Shown here in pieces: positions 29,796-39,044 of a stretch of 64,000 nucleotides of DNA. Both the position numbers and the translations under genes were made by a program. This DNA comes from Spirosoma linguale DSM 74 (GTDB taxonomy: Bacteria; Bacteroidota; Bacteroidia; Cytophagales; Spirosomataceae). The notes under the pieces were generated by a model. It saw only the letters and a program-made list of their open reading frames with translations. It had not been told where the DNA came from and ran no database searches. The stretch spans positions 1,722,001 through 1,786,000 of the forward strand of contig CP001769.1 of the NCBI GenBank assembly GCA_000024525.1, given 5' to 3'. Every line of letters begins with the position of its first letter. Within the stretch, counting starts at the first letter, position 1.

Positions 29796-30209
29796 TTAAT
29801 GCTGCCGATGATTATCTTCAATGAGGATGGTTTCGAAATCAATGGGGTTCTGCAGCGTTCGATGAACAGGACAGCGGTCAGCTATTTCGGCAAGTCGGGT
29901 TCGCTGCTCGTCGGTCAGGTCGCCGTTCAGGATGAGTTCCATCGTAAACAGCGACCGTTGAGTTATTGCGTTACTGGTATACTCAACACGGGCCACTGCC
30001 GAGTCGAGGGACCATCCTTTTCGATCGGCATACATTCGTACGGTCATAACGGTACAGGAGGCCAATGAACCAGCCAGTAACTCACCGGGCCCCATCCCCC
30101 TGTCCTGACCGCCTACATCAGACGGCTCATCGGCAACAATAACTTGCGAGGAGGTCGATAGATGAGTTTCGTACGGTGTTCGCTCGATTCGGGCGGTAAT
30201 TAGGGCCAT
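29796..30209 (-). CDS. OsmC/Ohr-family protein
   Basis: 137 residues. The two conserved cysteines are present: Cys52 in SLASCTVMTVRMYADRKGW and Cys113 in RCPVHRTL, plus the RGMGPGELLAGSLA loop. These proteins reduce organic hydroperoxides with a thiol pair. It is probably co-transcribed with the 4Fe-4S/CDGSH gene. Confidence 0.9.
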   Translation of the reverse strand: MALITARIERTPYETHLSTSSQVIVADEPSDVGGQDRGMGPGELLAGSLASCTVMTVRMYADRKGWSLDSAVARVEYTSNAITQRSLFTMELILNGDLTDEQRTRLAEIADRCPVHRTLQNPIDFETILIEDNHRQH

Positions 30210-30216
30210 GTTATTG

Positions 30217-30309
30217 TGGTTATTAAGTTACTGGTCATTGGTTACTCATACCAAACTTATCCCTTAAACGCTGTCAGTTGGCAGTCATTCACCACTAACT
30301 TAATAACCA
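30217..30309. repeat. Intergenic inverted repeat (weaker)
   Basis: A perfect 14-base pair of arms, TGGTTATTAAGTTA (30217-30230) with its complement at 30296-30309, extended imperfectly on the inner side. The remaining gap repeats CCAATAACCAACTACT-like words. It fills the gap between pyrE and osmC. Confidence 0.65.
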
Positions 30310-30325
30310 GTAAACCAATAACCAA

Positions 30326-30964
30326 CTACTGGCCCCACTGGGCCGGATTCTGCCGCCATGCTGCCAGCGATTCCATGGCTTCGGCCGGAATGTAATCCAG
30401 CTCCTGCGCTTCAAGCAGGAGCGCGTCATAATTACTCAGACAGATCAGCGGTATGTTCTTCGTGGCGAAGTTTTGGTCGGCTACCGGAAAGCCATACGTG
30501 AAAATAGCCGCCATGCCCAGCACTTCAGCACCGGCTGCCTGGAGGGCATTTACAACTTTCAGGGAACTACCACCCGTAGAAATCAAGTCTTCAATAACAA
30601 CCACGCGCTGACCGCTGGTCAGGTGCCCTTCGATCTGCTTGCCCATTCCGTGCGACTTAGGCTCGGGCCGAACGTAACAATACGGGATACCCAATACATC
30701 GGCCACTAATGCGCCCTGCGGAATACCCGCCGTAGCGACACCCGCAATGACTTCGACCGACGGGAAACGCTTTCGGATGGCATCGGCTAACTCATTTTTT
30801 ATGTATGTACGTACTTCAGGATACGCCAGCGTAACCCGGTTGTCGCAATAAATGGGAGATTTCCAGCCGGAGCTCCAGGTGAAGGGTTCGTTTGGCTTAA
30901 GCCGGACAGCCTGTACGGCGAGCAGATGCCGCGCTACAGTTCTTTGAATGGACGATTGACTCAC
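30326..30964 (-). CDS. pyrE: Orotate phosphoribosyltransferase
   Basis: 212 residues, usual length. The PRPP-binding motif VVVIEDLISTGGSS is near the middle and the orotate-site FTWSSGWKSPIYCDNR near the N-terminus. It converts orotate and PRPP to OMP in pyrimidine synthesis. The start codon is GTG (30962-30964); no ATG fits better. Confidence 0.95.
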   Translation of the reverse strand: MSQSSIQRTVARHLLAVQAVRLKPNEPFTWSSGWKSPIYCDNRVTLAYPEVRTYIKNELADAIRKRFPSVEVIAGVATAGIPQGALVADVLGIPYCYVRPEPKSHGMGKQIEGHLTSGQRVVVIEDLISTGGSSLKVVNALQAAGAEVLGMAAIFTYGFPVADQNFATKNIPLICLSNYDALLLEAQELDYIPAEAMESLAAWRQNPAQWGQ

Positions 30965-30998
30965 GAGTTAACAGTAAATAAATAAAAGCAATGGTGGA

Positions 30999-32282
30999 CT
31001 ACTCTTTGTTCAGATGGACTTTTACCGTGTCGATTCGAGTACCGTCCATCGAAACAATAGTAAAGGTAAAGGGCGAAAATTCAATAACCTCGCCAACTTG
31101 GGGAACGTCTTCGTGGGTAGCCAGAATTAACCCGCCGAGGGTATCGTATTGAGGGGATTCCGGGATAGTCCAGTCGTAGGTCTTGTTCAGGTCCTCAATT
31201 TCATGGCGTGCGCTCAACAGCCAGTTCGTTTCATCGAGCTGTTGTTCGACCCAGTCTTCGTTGGTATCGTACTCATCCTGAATCTCACCGAAAATCTGTT
31301 CAACCATGTCTTCCACACTAACAATACCGGCCGTACCCCCAAATTCATCGACAACCAGAGCCAGACTTTTACGTTCCGACAAAAAGCGCAGCAGTAAATC
31401 CTGAGCAGGCATGGTTTCTGGAACGACAATAATGGGTGTTATGATCTCCTCAACTGTAGCAGGCTTTTTAAACAAAGCCAGTGCATGGCAATAGCCAATT
31501 ACGTCGTCGATGGTATCGCGGTAGACAACAATTTTTGAGTGGCCGCTACCCTGAAACGCTTGTCGAAGTTCTTCAACAGTATCGTCCACGGCAACGGCTG
31601 TGATTTCGGTGCGGGGCACCAGACAGTCACGTACGCGTACATCCCGGAACTCAATCGCATTGTTGAAAATCTGGGTATCGACCTCTACTTCCTTCTCGGC
31701 GTCTGCTTTTTGATTGAGCTGCTGAAGGTAATGGTTAAGGTCTGTCAGTCCGAAAACAGGCCGGATTTCCGGATTTTTTTTGCCAAGCACATACCGGATA
31801 AAGAAGCGCGCTGTGCCAACCAGTACCCGAACAACGGGCGCTATGGTTTTATAAATAACCCAAAGGGGCACGGCCAGCGCTTCCAGAAAGCGGTCGGGAT
31901 GAATGAGTGCCAGACTTTTGGGGATATAATCGGCCAGAGGCAGGAAAATAAGGGTCAGGATCAGCGTTTCAATGCCAATGACGACAGACTCATGGGCGGT
32001 CCAGGTGGCGGGTAGGAGGGTCGTTAGCAGCGGGTTGAGAACGGTTACGCCCAGAACGGTGTAGAGAACCAGAAAAAGCGTATTACCGGTTAGGGTTGTA
32101 CCGACAAAGAGGATCGGGTTTTTTAGAAAACCGGATACGAGCTTCTCACTGAGCGGCCCCTGCTTGCTATGCAGCTCAAAATACAAACGGTTGACCGATA
32201 CATAGGCCATTTCGACGGCCGAGAAAAAACCAGCCAGCACCAGGGCGAGTAAGGCACCGAATAATAGAGCGTAGGGTTCCAT
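30999..32282 (-). CDS. CNNM/CorC (HlyC) family membrane protein, copy 1
   Basis: 427 residues: N-terminal DUF21/CNNM membrane domain with about four helices (FFSAVEMAYVSVNRL at the start), a CBS pair (about 205-330; LVVDEFGGTAGIVSVEDMVEQIFGEIQDEYD) and a C-terminal CorC_HlyC domain (about 345-427). The family is linked to Mg/Co export, and in Bacteroidota one member is the gliding protein GldE. This one cannot be assigned with certainty to either. A paralogue lies at 54446-55735. Confidence 0.88.
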   Translation of the reverse strand: MEPYALLFGALLALVLAGFFSAVEMAYVSVNRLYFELHSKQGPLSEKLVSGFLKNPILFVGTTLTGNTLFLVLYTVLGVTVLNPLLTTLLPATWTAHESVVIGIETLILTLIFLPLADYIPKSLALIHPDRFLEALAVPLWVIYKTIAPVVRVLVGTARFFIRYVLGKKNPEIRPVFGLTDLNHYLQQLNQKADAEKEVEVDTQIFNNAIEFRDVRVRDCLVPRTEITAVAVDDTVEELRQAFQGSGHSKIVVYRDTIDDVIGYCHALALFKKPATVEEIITPIIVVPETMPAQDLLLRFLSERKSLALVVDEFGGTAGIVSVEDMVEQIFGEIQDEYDTNEDWVEQQLDETNWLLSARHEIEDLNKTYDWTIPESPQYDTLGGLILATHEDVPQVGEVIEFSPFTFTIVSMDGTRIDTVKVHLNKE

Positions 32283-32291
32283 TGTTTACTA

Positions 32292-32389
32292 ATGACCGGG
32301 TCGCCGGTGTGATGATAAATGGTAAACGGTGAGTAGGATGCCTGAGCAAAATATTCACCATTTACCATCGGACCGGCGACCCGGTCATC
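32292..32389. repeat. Long intergenic inverted repeat overlapping a stop codon
   Basis: Arms of about 32 bases (from 32292 and ending at 32389) share GACCGGGTCGCCGGT and a further AT-rich part with a few mismatches. The outer end of the right arm overlaps the TGA stop of the small membrane gene, so the element contributes coding sequence. Confidence 0.9.
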
Positions 32390-32615
32390 ATTTCTTTTTC
32401 TTCTTTCGGTCTTCAACCATTTGCTTGATGGTTGGGGAGACCACTTTTTCCCGTTCGAGCCGTTTGGTACGAACGTATTGAAAAGCCAGCAAAAAGCCAA
32501 GAAACAGCATCAATAGCCAATAACTGTCGCCAAAGCTGGTTCGTTGGTATTCGGCAATCCAGATAACCAGAAAGCCGGCAGCAACGGCTAAAAGGAGTAT
32601 TTCTGAAAGTTTCAT
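32388..32615 (-). CDS. Small membrane protein at the end of the ccm operon
   Basis: 75 residues with two predicted helices (about 5-21 and 30-47) and a lysine-rich tail ending KKKKK. It begins 2 bases after the ccmF stop, so it is part of that operon. No family is recognised; it may be an accessory to the heme lyase. Confidence 0.75.
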   Translation of the reverse strand: MKLSEILLLAVAAGFLVIWIAEYQRTSFGDSYWLLMLFLGFLLAFQYVRTKRLEREKVVSPTIKQMVEDRKKKKK

Positions 32616-32617
32616 TT

Positions 32618-35284
32618 TTACAAAGCTTCCTGTTTACTTTTCATCTTGCTGAATTCCCGGTACCGGCGAACGGTAGCGATCAGGAAGCCAAGCACGACCA
32701 CGAGCGTACCAATCCACAACAGATTGATCAAAGGCTTCTCCAGGGCTTTCATCACGATGTAGTCGCGCTGAGTCCGGTTAACCGCAAAGGTAAACTTGCC
32801 AGTGCGGGGATCGATCTCGTTGAGTTGAATCCGAACACCCAGTTCATCGCTCATCTCGGCAGGATGTGCTACCATTCGATCTTTAATGACAAAGGCTGGG
32901 TTGAGGATGTGCTCGCCATTTTTGTCGAGTACGCGGACTCTGGCCCGCACAGCGGCATCGGATGGGCCAATTTCTACTCCATCGACTTCATTAGTACGAG
33001 CAACATCGTCCAGAATAGCGACGTAGTCGTTCAGGAAGAATGTGTCTTTAATGGCAACGGAATACGTCTCTGTTTTCTCCCACTTATTCTCGGCCGTTGG
33101 GTCAGGCACCGACGAAACGAAGGTGTACATGTCGCGGTCTGCCTTATGCCGGATATCGGGTGAGGCCAGCAAGCCCATCCGCTCGTTTACCTGAGCACGC
33201 GGGTAAAGATTGAAAATCTTGCCGTTCGGCTCGCGGTACTCAACTTCATAATAGGTGTTCTCCGGATATAAAGCCAGCGTATCACCTTTCTTGTGGTAAA
33301 GCTTGCCGTTCTGTTCAAGGTCGCGCAGGGCAATGCCGTGGAAATCGCCTTCAATTACTTCAACATCGGTACGGGGAATATAACCGGGCATATCGCGCGC
33401 TTCGATTCGCTGACCGCGATAAGTCAGTTGATAGGGACCCATACGCTCGGGTTGATTTAGCCAGAGCAGCGTATTTTCCTTGTTCTCCTTATTATCGTTC
33501 TTGGTGAACTCGTCCTGCTTTGAAATCAGCAGTCCCGTATTATTGATGGAAATAACTTTCGAGAAACCTGCGGAATACAGCACGCCAATCAGCATCAGGG
33601 CCATACCAATGTGCGCAATCGCCCCACCGGAGAGCCGATAATTACCGCGAATAACACCCACTAAAATGGTACCGTTAGTCATCAACGCGAATACAGAGGC
33701 AACGAGCAGCGCCATGTATACGGGGTTTTTCATCTCACCAAAGGCAATTAGGGCGGCACTAACAAGCAGGGTTAAAATACCCGGTGTGATAAGCGCTTCG
33801 AATTTCCTGCCTTCGATTTTACGCCACCACATAAACTGGCCAACGCCCGTTATTAAGGCTATAACCACAAAGAACCAAACCTGGAATTTGTTATAGTGAG
33901 CGATCTGATCGGCGGGTAAAGCCAGATTAGACACCTTCCCGAATGCTTCCAGAATCTTGTTATACACCGGAATAGAGGTCGTTGCAATCACCTGAAACGA
34001 AGCCAGGCACAGTACAGTAGCCCCGATGAACACCCAAAACTCTTTGGTATACACCGAAGCCTCTTCGGTATCCGACGGAATTTGTTTCCACTTGCGGGCC
34101 GCCAGCAGCACAGACAACGCCACAAAGACCAGCAGGTAAATCAACAACTGACCGGAAAGACCCAGATCCGTAAACGAGTGCACGGAGGCATTACCCAGAA
34201 TACCGCTACGGGTCAGGAAGGTAGCGTACAAAATAAGAAGGAACGTGCTGATGGTCAGAATGATGGCCGTTTTCAAGCCTGTTGATGAGCGTTTGGCAAT
34301 CAGCATGGTGTGCAGGGCCGCCACCATTACGAGCCAGGGGACATAAACCGCATTCTCGACGGGGTCCCAGTTCCAGTACCCACCGAAGTTAAGTGTTTCG
34401 TAAGCCCAATAGCCACCCATCATGATGCCGATACCCAGAATCATGGCACCAAAGAGCGTCCAGGGCAGGGCCGGGCGAATCCATTCGAGCGGTTGATTGC
34501 GCCACAGACCAGCGATGCAATAGGCAAAAGGCACCAGCGTCAGGGCGAAACCAAGGAAAAGGGTAGGCGGGTGAATGACCATCCAGTAGTTCTGGAGCAG
34601 CGGATTCAAGCCTTTACCGTCCTTAGGAACAAAGTTAGGATCAGCCGCGAAAATGGGCGCTTCCGGCATGGCTTCGCTCAACAGCAGGAAAGGCGAAGAG
34701 CCAATCTTGAACGAGTCACCGAAAACGACACCCAGAATCATTGACGCCAGAAATGCCTGTACCAGCGCGAAAATAGCCATCATGGGCGCTTCCCAACGGG
34801 TACCCGCTTTCTGGATCAATACAGCCCCTAAAACGGCATTCCAGAAGAGCCAAAGCAGGAACGAACCTTCCTGACTTTCCCAGAAGCAGGCAATCATGTA
34901 TTGTACCGGCAACGCCCGTGAGGAGTGACTCCAGGCGTAATGGTACTCAAAGTAGTGGTTGAAAATAATGTAAAAGAGGGAAGCGGCTACCCCAACCACG
35001 GCCAGGCCGTGCAGGTAAAAAGCCCAGCGCGCCAGTGTCCGCCAGTCATCGCGGGCCGGTGGAGTACTAGCCTTGGCAACTGACTTAGCCGAGTGCCGCG
35101 CCTTTTTGTTGCCAAAACTCGCTTCGCCGGCATACGCAAGCTGAGGCTCTTCAACGGGTTCCGCCTGCATGGAACGGCCCCAGCCGAGCGCCGAAATAAA
35201 ATACGCTGCCGTTGCTACGAGTGCCGTAACGAACGAGAGAATAACAAAAAAATGGCCGAGTTGCCCGACTGTGGTATGTATCAT
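32618..35284 (-). CDS. ccmF: Cytochrome c heme lyase subunit CcmF (CcsA family)
   Basis: 888 residues with about 14 membrane helices and a large periplasmic region (about 590-850). The WWD heme motif reads GGYWNWDPVENAVYVPW (about 300-316), preceded by the conserved NPLLQNYWMVIHPPTLFLG segment. It attaches heme to apocytochrome CxxCH in the periplasm. Its ATG overlaps the toxin stop by 4 bases (ATGA). Confidence 0.93.
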   Translation of the reverse strand: MIHTTVGQLGHFFVILSFVTALVATAAYFISALGWGRSMQAEPVEEPQLAYAGEASFGNKKARHSAKSVAKASTPPARDDWRTLARWAFYLHGLAVVGVAASLFYIIFNHYFEYHYAWSHSSRALPVQYMIACFWESQEGSFLLWLFWNAVLGAVLIQKAGTRWEAPMMAIFALVQAFLASMILGVVFGDSFKIGSSPFLLLSEAMPEAPIFAADPNFVPKDGKGLNPLLQNYWMVIHPPTLFLGFALTLVPFAYCIAGLWRNQPLEWIRPALPWTLFGAMILGIGIMMGGYWAYETLNFGGYWNWDPVENAVYVPWLVMVAALHTMLIAKRSSTGLKTAIILTISTFLLILYATFLTRSGILGNASVHSFTDLGLSGQLLIYLLVFVALSVLLAARKWKQIPSDTEEASVYTKEFWVFIGATVLCLASFQVIATTSIPVYNKILEAFGKVSNLALPADQIAHYNKFQVWFFVVIALITGVGQFMWWRKIEGRKFEALITPGILTLLVSAALIAFGEMKNPVYMALLVASVFALMTNGTILVGVIRGNYRLSGGAIAHIGMALMLIGVLYSAGFSKVISINNTGLLISKQDEFTKNDNKENKENTLLWLNQPERMGPYQLTYRGQRIEARDMPGYIPRTDVEVIEGDFHGIALRDLEQNGKLYHKKGDTLALYPENTYYEVEYREPNGKIFNLYPRAQVNERMGLLASPDIRHKADRDMYTFVSSVPDPTAENKWEKTETYSVAIKDTFFLNDYVAILDDVARTNEVDGVEIGPSDAAVRARVRVLDKNGEHILNPAFVIKDRMVAHPAEMSDELGVRIQLNEIDPRTGKFTFAVNRTQRDYIVMKALEKPLINLLWIGTLVVVLGFLIATVRRYREFSKMKSKQEAL

Positions 35285-35547
35285 AATCGCTTAATGAGTT
35301 GATTGTACGCTGCGTGGGAGCCTATCCAGAACCAGTAGAATTCCTCTTCGCGTATGGCTAACACGCGGAAATGATCACCTACACGTGCTGACCATAAGTT
35401 CTCTTTTCCGCTAATCTCTTTGAAATGCAACGATGGATGCGATGGGTCGATCTTAAGGAGTTCAAAATTCTTATCTGCCAATTCCTGAACGGCTTCAGGC
35501 AAATTGTCATAATGTTTCCAGAATTTTGACGTGGTATGATGATTCAT
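35281..35547 (-). CDS. RelE/ParE-superfamily toxin-like protein
   Basis: 88 residues with the RelE-fold pattern: N-terminal FWKHYDNLPEAVQELADKNF helix, then KEISGKENLWSARVGDHFR and the final strand FYWFWIGSHAAYNQLI. Such toxins cleave mRNA or poison gyrase. Its start overlaps the antitoxin stop by 4 bases and its stop overlaps the ccmF start by 4 bases. Toxicity is inferred from family only. Confidence 0.85.
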   Translation of the reverse strand: MNHHTTSKFWKHYDNLPEAVQELADKNFELLKIDPSHPSLHFKEISGKENLWSARVGDHFRVLAIREEEFYWFWIGSHAAYNQLIKRL

Positions 35548-35741
35548 AAAGGTTTCGTTCTACCCTTACGAATATCTTCTCTGGCTTCGTTGAGCAAATC
35601 ATCAAGCCTCCCAGTTCTAACGTCTTCTTCTATCTGCTTATCCCACCGCTCATGAAAGAAGTCAAAAAGGCGTGTTACCAGTCCATCTAGTTCATTAACC
35701 GGTAATTCTTTTGCTGCTTTCTCTATTTCCTGAACGCTCAT
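35544..35741 (-). CDS. Antitoxin-like partner
   Basis: 65 residues, acidic and helical, ending EAREDIRKGRTKPL, a pattern seen in antitoxins paired with RelE-like toxins in Bacteroidota and cyanobacteria. No clear DNA-binding domain. Its start overlaps the ccmE stop by 4 bases. Confidence 0.82.
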   Translation of the reverse strand: MSVQEIEKAAKELPVNELDGLVTRLFDFFHERWDKQIEEDVRTGRLDDLLNEAREDIRKGRTKPL

Positions 35742-36178
35742 AATTGTGCCGTTTTGGCTTCGTGCTCCGTTGTTTCCAGCTTGCCGTCCTGGTATTTAGA
35801 AGGACATTTCAGCAAAATCTTGTTGCACTGAAAATGATCACCCTGCATGGCGCCGATGATCACAATCTGCTCCGACCGCTCGAAATCCTGGGGCTTGGGG
35901 CTGTTGAAGACGACCTTCTGTGCACGGTTCTCGTTGTCGATCAACGTAAACTCAAAGTGGTTTGGGTCGATGGCGGGGTTGTACAGCATATCCGTTATGC
36001 GACCCTGGGCATCTTTCTGAACTTTACCGACAACGTGAATCATCTTGTCATCGCCCTCCTTCTTCATCTGCTCCGCTTTCGTGAAGGTGGTATAAACGCT
36101 GGCATCGCCTGCCGTGCTGGCAATGACACCGATGGCTACTGCAATAATGATGATACCGATTGTGTGAGAGATTTTCAT
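35738..36178 (-). CDS. ccmE: Heme chaperone CcmE with CxxxY heme ligand
   Basis: I start at the ATG at 36178, directly before the N-terminal membrane anchor (MKISHTIGIIIIAVAIGVIA); the frame is open 13 residues further. 146 residues with the OB-fold (MIHVVGKVQKD ... QIVIIGAMQGDHFQ). Heme binding is at Cys125-P-S-K-Tyr129, a CxxxY variant of the HxxxY motif of E. coli. It carries heme from CcmC to CcmF. Confidence 0.92.
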   Translation of the reverse strand: MKISHTIGIIIIAVAIGVIASTAGDASVYTTFTKAEQMKKEGDDKMIHVVGKVQKDAQGRITDMLYNPAIDPNHFEFTLIDNENRAQKVVFNSPKPQDFERSEQIVIIGAMQGDHFQCNKILLKCPSKYQDGKLETTEHEAKTAQL

Positions 36179-36235
36179 TTTGGTTAACTGGTTAACGGGT
36201 GGTATGCTTTCGGGCATTCAACCACGAACAATAAA

Positions 36236-36490
36236 CTACAAACTAAACTGCTTCTTTTTATCCTTTACTTCGTCTTCCAACTTGGCAAGCTGACGGTCGA
36301 GCCGGATCAGGTAAACAATAATACCCGTAAATACAGCCGCGATGACGGCGACCACGACCCATATTTTGCCATCAGCCCGGAGTTTGTCGGCCATTTCTAC
36401 GCCGTTAGTAACGGGTTGCTGGGCCATTATAGACTGGCTGAACAGGAGCAAAGTAGCTAAGAGACAAATGAAGCGGGAGGGCAGGCGCAT
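36236..36490 (-). CDS. ccmD: CcmD-like small membrane protein
   Basis: 84 residues from the ATG at 36490, where a signal-like segment begins (MRLPSRFICLLATLLL, AQQ at about 23-25). One membrane helix at about 43-62, then a charged tail LDRQLAKLEDEVKDKKK. It lies between ccmC and ccmE, where CcmD is expected, and probably helps release holo-CcmE. Confidence 0.82.
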   Translation of the reverse strand: MRLPSRFICLLATLLLFSQSIMAQQPVTNGVEMADKLRADGKIWVVVAVIAAVFTGIIVYLIRLDRQLAKLEDEVKDKKKQFSL

Positions 36491-36557
36491 TGTTATACGG
36501 GTTGTTGAAAAAATAACACAAAAATAAGGGTAATCATTCCGAAAATGGCACATGACT

Positions 36558-37223
36558 TTAGTCATCCAGAGCCACTTTAAGCCGTCTGAATCGAACGCGC
36601 AGTTCAGTAATCCAGACGCCCAGCAGGATAAACCCGATAATAGCCGGATAAAAGACCATCCGCATCCGGTTGTCCATATCATATTTACCAAAAGCCGGAT
36701 TGCCACCGTTGCCGGGGTGCAGGGAATCGGTTAGGCGAGGGATAATAAAAATGAGTGGAATGAAGACCGCAAAGGCAAAGATGTTGTAAACGGCCGATAT
36801 CCGCCCCCGTCGCTGTTCATCGTCGAACGAACCCCGCAGCACCAGGTAGGCCAGATACATCAGCATACCAATGGCAACGCTATTCAGTTTGGGGTCGTTC
36901 GGCCAGGGTTCGCCCCAGGTGAAATTAGCCCATATAGACCCCGTCAGGCACCCCAGCAGCCCAAACAGGATGGCCGTATTCGCAAATTCGACGGCAACCA
37001 GATCGTCGTCGAGCCGACCCTTGCGGAGATATCGGATGGAGTAAATGGCTGAGGTTAGCAACAGGGCAATCATGCTGAACCAAAGGGGAACATGGAAATA
37101 CACGTTCCGGATGCTTTCGTTCAAAATAGGCTGGCGCGGTACTAGACCCAACAGCCCTTGAAAAATGACGTACGTAAGGATGATGACCCCCAGGGCCTTC
37201 CACCAATTCTTTTTCATATTCAT
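36558..37223 (-). CDS. ccmC: Heme transporter subunit CcmC
   Basis: 221 residues with six membrane helices. NVYFHVPLWFSM near the start and the periplasmic region FTWGEPWPNDPKLN, a degenerate WWD motif with Asn in place of a tryptophan-side residue, identify it. It presents heme to CcmE. A second in-frame ATG is 6 bases in. Confidence 0.92.
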   Translation of the reverse strand: MNMKKNWWKALGVIILTYVIFQGLLGLVPRQPILNESIRNVYFHVPLWFSMIALLLTSAIYSIRYLRKGRLDDDLVAVEFANTAILFGLLGCLTGSIWANFTWGEPWPNDPKLNSVAIGMLMYLAYLVLRGSFDDEQRRGRISAVYNIFAFAVFIPLIFIIPRLTDSLHPGNGGNPAFGKYDMDNRMRMVFYPAIIGFILLGVWITELRVRFRRLKVALDD

Positions 37224-37233
37224 ATAAGTAGCG

Positions 37234-37278
37234 CGGGAGAAACCCGCTTATCTAATCTAACTGCGCGGGTTACCCCGC
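37234..37278. repeat. Two GC-rich hairpins upstream of ccmC
   Basis: GCGGG/CCCGC hairpins at 37234-37247 and 37265-37278 lie between ccmB and ccmC. Their arms could also pair with each other. Confidence 0.55.
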
Positions 37279-37304
37279 AACGGCGGACCGCCCGCCCGCC
37301 ATAC

Positions 37305-37979
37305 TTAACTCCGCCATAAAAACGGAAACAACAACCAGGAAAGTGTCAGAACAATGGCATCAATGGCCAGTACGGTGCCGATCTCGCTCCAGCTTACACT
37401 TCTGTCCAGTCCATCGAGCGCGTTTTTCGATACTTTAAGCAGCATCAGCAGAAGTGGCAGGATAACCGGGAAGCTTAGTACAGCCATTAGCGTAGCCGGG
37501 TTCTCGGCTTTGCTGGCAATGCCCGATACAAGGGTCAAAGATGATGCAAAGCCAATGGCACCCAGTACGAGCGTCAGCAGGTAGAGCGGCACATCGTTGA
37601 CCGGATTCCCTAATACGAATGCATACACACTTAAACCTAAAAAGGCCAATACCAGCATCAGGGCCGTATTGTAGAGGATTTTCGAGAGTATAATCTGTTG
37701 CGGACTGGCGAGGGTGTAATAATACAACTGGCGTCCGGCCCGTTCCTGCACAAAACTCTTGGCAATGGCATTGATGGCCGTGAATAGCAGAATAATCCAG
37801 AACAAGGTATTCCAGACAATGGGCGTTAGCTGACCGCGTCGTGCATTAAAGCTCAGGTAACAAACAAACACGGCCCCCACCATGTATAGCAACATGCCAT
37901 TGAGCGCATACCGTTGCCGCCACTCCAGCAGAAACTCTTTCCGCATCAATGCACTCAGCTGCCGTACCGATTCTGCCAT
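37305..37979 (-). CDS. ccmB: Heme exporter subunit CcmB
   Basis: 224 residues with six membrane helices; NAIAKSFVQERAGRQLYYYTLASP and LPLYLLTLVLGAIGFASS-like regions are those of CcmB. It should need the ATPase CcmA, which is not encoded in this window and must be elsewhere. It is the first gene of the ccm operon. Confidence 0.92.
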   Translation of the reverse strand: MAESVRQLSALMRKEFLLEWRQRYALNGMLLYMVGAVFVCYLSFNARRGQLTPIVWNTLFWIILLFTAINAIAKSFVQERAGRQLYYYTLASPQQIILSKILYNTALMLVLAFLGLSVYAFVLGNPVNDVPLYLLTLVLGAIGFASSLTLVSGIASKAENPATLMAVLSFPVILPLLLMLLKVSKNALDGLDRSVSWSEIGTVLAIDAIVLTLSWLLFPFLWRS

Positions 37980-37998
37980 ACTTTGTCTATTAATGCGG

Positions 37999-38006
37999 CA
38001 AATTTA
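37999..38006 (-). promoter_or_regulatory. Bacteroidota -7 box for the ccm operon
   Basis: TAAATTTG followed by C on the minus strand, 20 bases before the ccmB start. Confidence 0.6.
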
Positions 38007-38232
38007 CGGCGCAATGCTGATGCGAAAAAGAAATAGTTTGTGCTTCTGCGTTCGGACGTTTTCTGCCATCGCTGATCGGACGGGTTTGTGGAATGATAAT
38101 GACCAATTAATCAACTGAAAAGGTTGTTTCGTGAACGAAGCACTTGTTTTTAGCCTTTATGAAGCAAAGTATCAGGTTAGCGGATTTTAACCTTAACACC
38201 CTTGTGTTAGTAAAGAGAGCAGTACGTTGTTA

Positions 38233-38997
38233 ATGGATTTTTATACGGTTTTTATTCTCTGCGGATTCTCATTCGTTGCAGGTTTTGTCGATGCGATCAT
38301 TGGTGGGGGTGGGTTGATTCAAACACCGGCTATCCTGTTTAGTCTGCCTCAATACCCGGTTCCAACCCTTATTGGTACCACCAAAGTACCCTCTCTATCA
38401 GGCAGTCTGATGGGTGCCTTTCAGTATAGCCGACGGGTAGCGGTAGTGGGTCGGTTTATCGGCCCGATGATGGCAATAGCCTTCGCGGCTTCATGGCTTG
38501 GATCGTGGACGCTCACGCGGGTACCCAATAATTTCATGAAGCCCCTCGCGCTGGTTATTCTGATCGGCGTGTTCATCTATACCCTCACAAAAAAAGATTT
38601 CGGTCAGGTATCGCATCGGGTTGTCACGGCGAGCCAGCAGCGAACACGCATGTGGCTTATGGGGGGCGGAATCGGTTTCTACGATGGATTCTTCGGGCCG
38701 GGAACGGGGAGTTTTCTGGTGCTCGGGTTCATTACCCTGATCGGCTTTGACTTCCTGAAAGCCAATGCACATGCTAAACTGGTCAATGCATCAACGAATA
38801 TGGCAAGTGCTCTGTTCTTTTTTCGTGAAGGCCGAATCCTTTTTACCTTTGCTTTACCAATGGCCGTAGCCAATTTATCGGGTGCTTTTCTGGGAGCCCG
38901 GCTGGCTATTCTGAAAGGTAATCAGTTTATACGGGTGTTCTTTCTGGTGTTGATCGCGGCAACCATACTCCGATTTGCGTGGGATTTGATAAAGTAG
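38233..38997 (+). CDS. TauE/SafE-family membrane permease
   Basis: 254 residues from the ATG at 38233 (a TTG two codons earlier is also in frame). About eight helices; repeats begin GFVDAIIGGGGLIQTPAIL and GFYDGFFGPGTGSFLVLGF, the two inverted halves of TauE. Probable exporter of sulfite or another sulfur-containing anion; substrate not known. Confidence 0.9.
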   Translation: MDFYTVFILCGFSFVAGFVDAIIGGGGLIQTPAILFSLPQYPVPTLIGTTKVPSLSGSLMGAFQYSRRVAVVGRFIGPMMAIAFAASWLGSWTLTRVPNNFMKPLALVILIGVFIYTLTKKDFGQVSHRVVTASQQRTRMWLMGGGIGFYDGFFGPGTGSFLVLGFITLIGFDFLKANAHAKLVNASTNMASALFFFREGRILFTFALPMAVANLSGAFLGARLAILKGNQFIRVFFLVLIAATILRFAWDLIK

Positions 38998-39044
38998 ATT
39001 TGCATCAACAAACTTTCCGTCGTAAACTTGCGTTAATTAAACTG

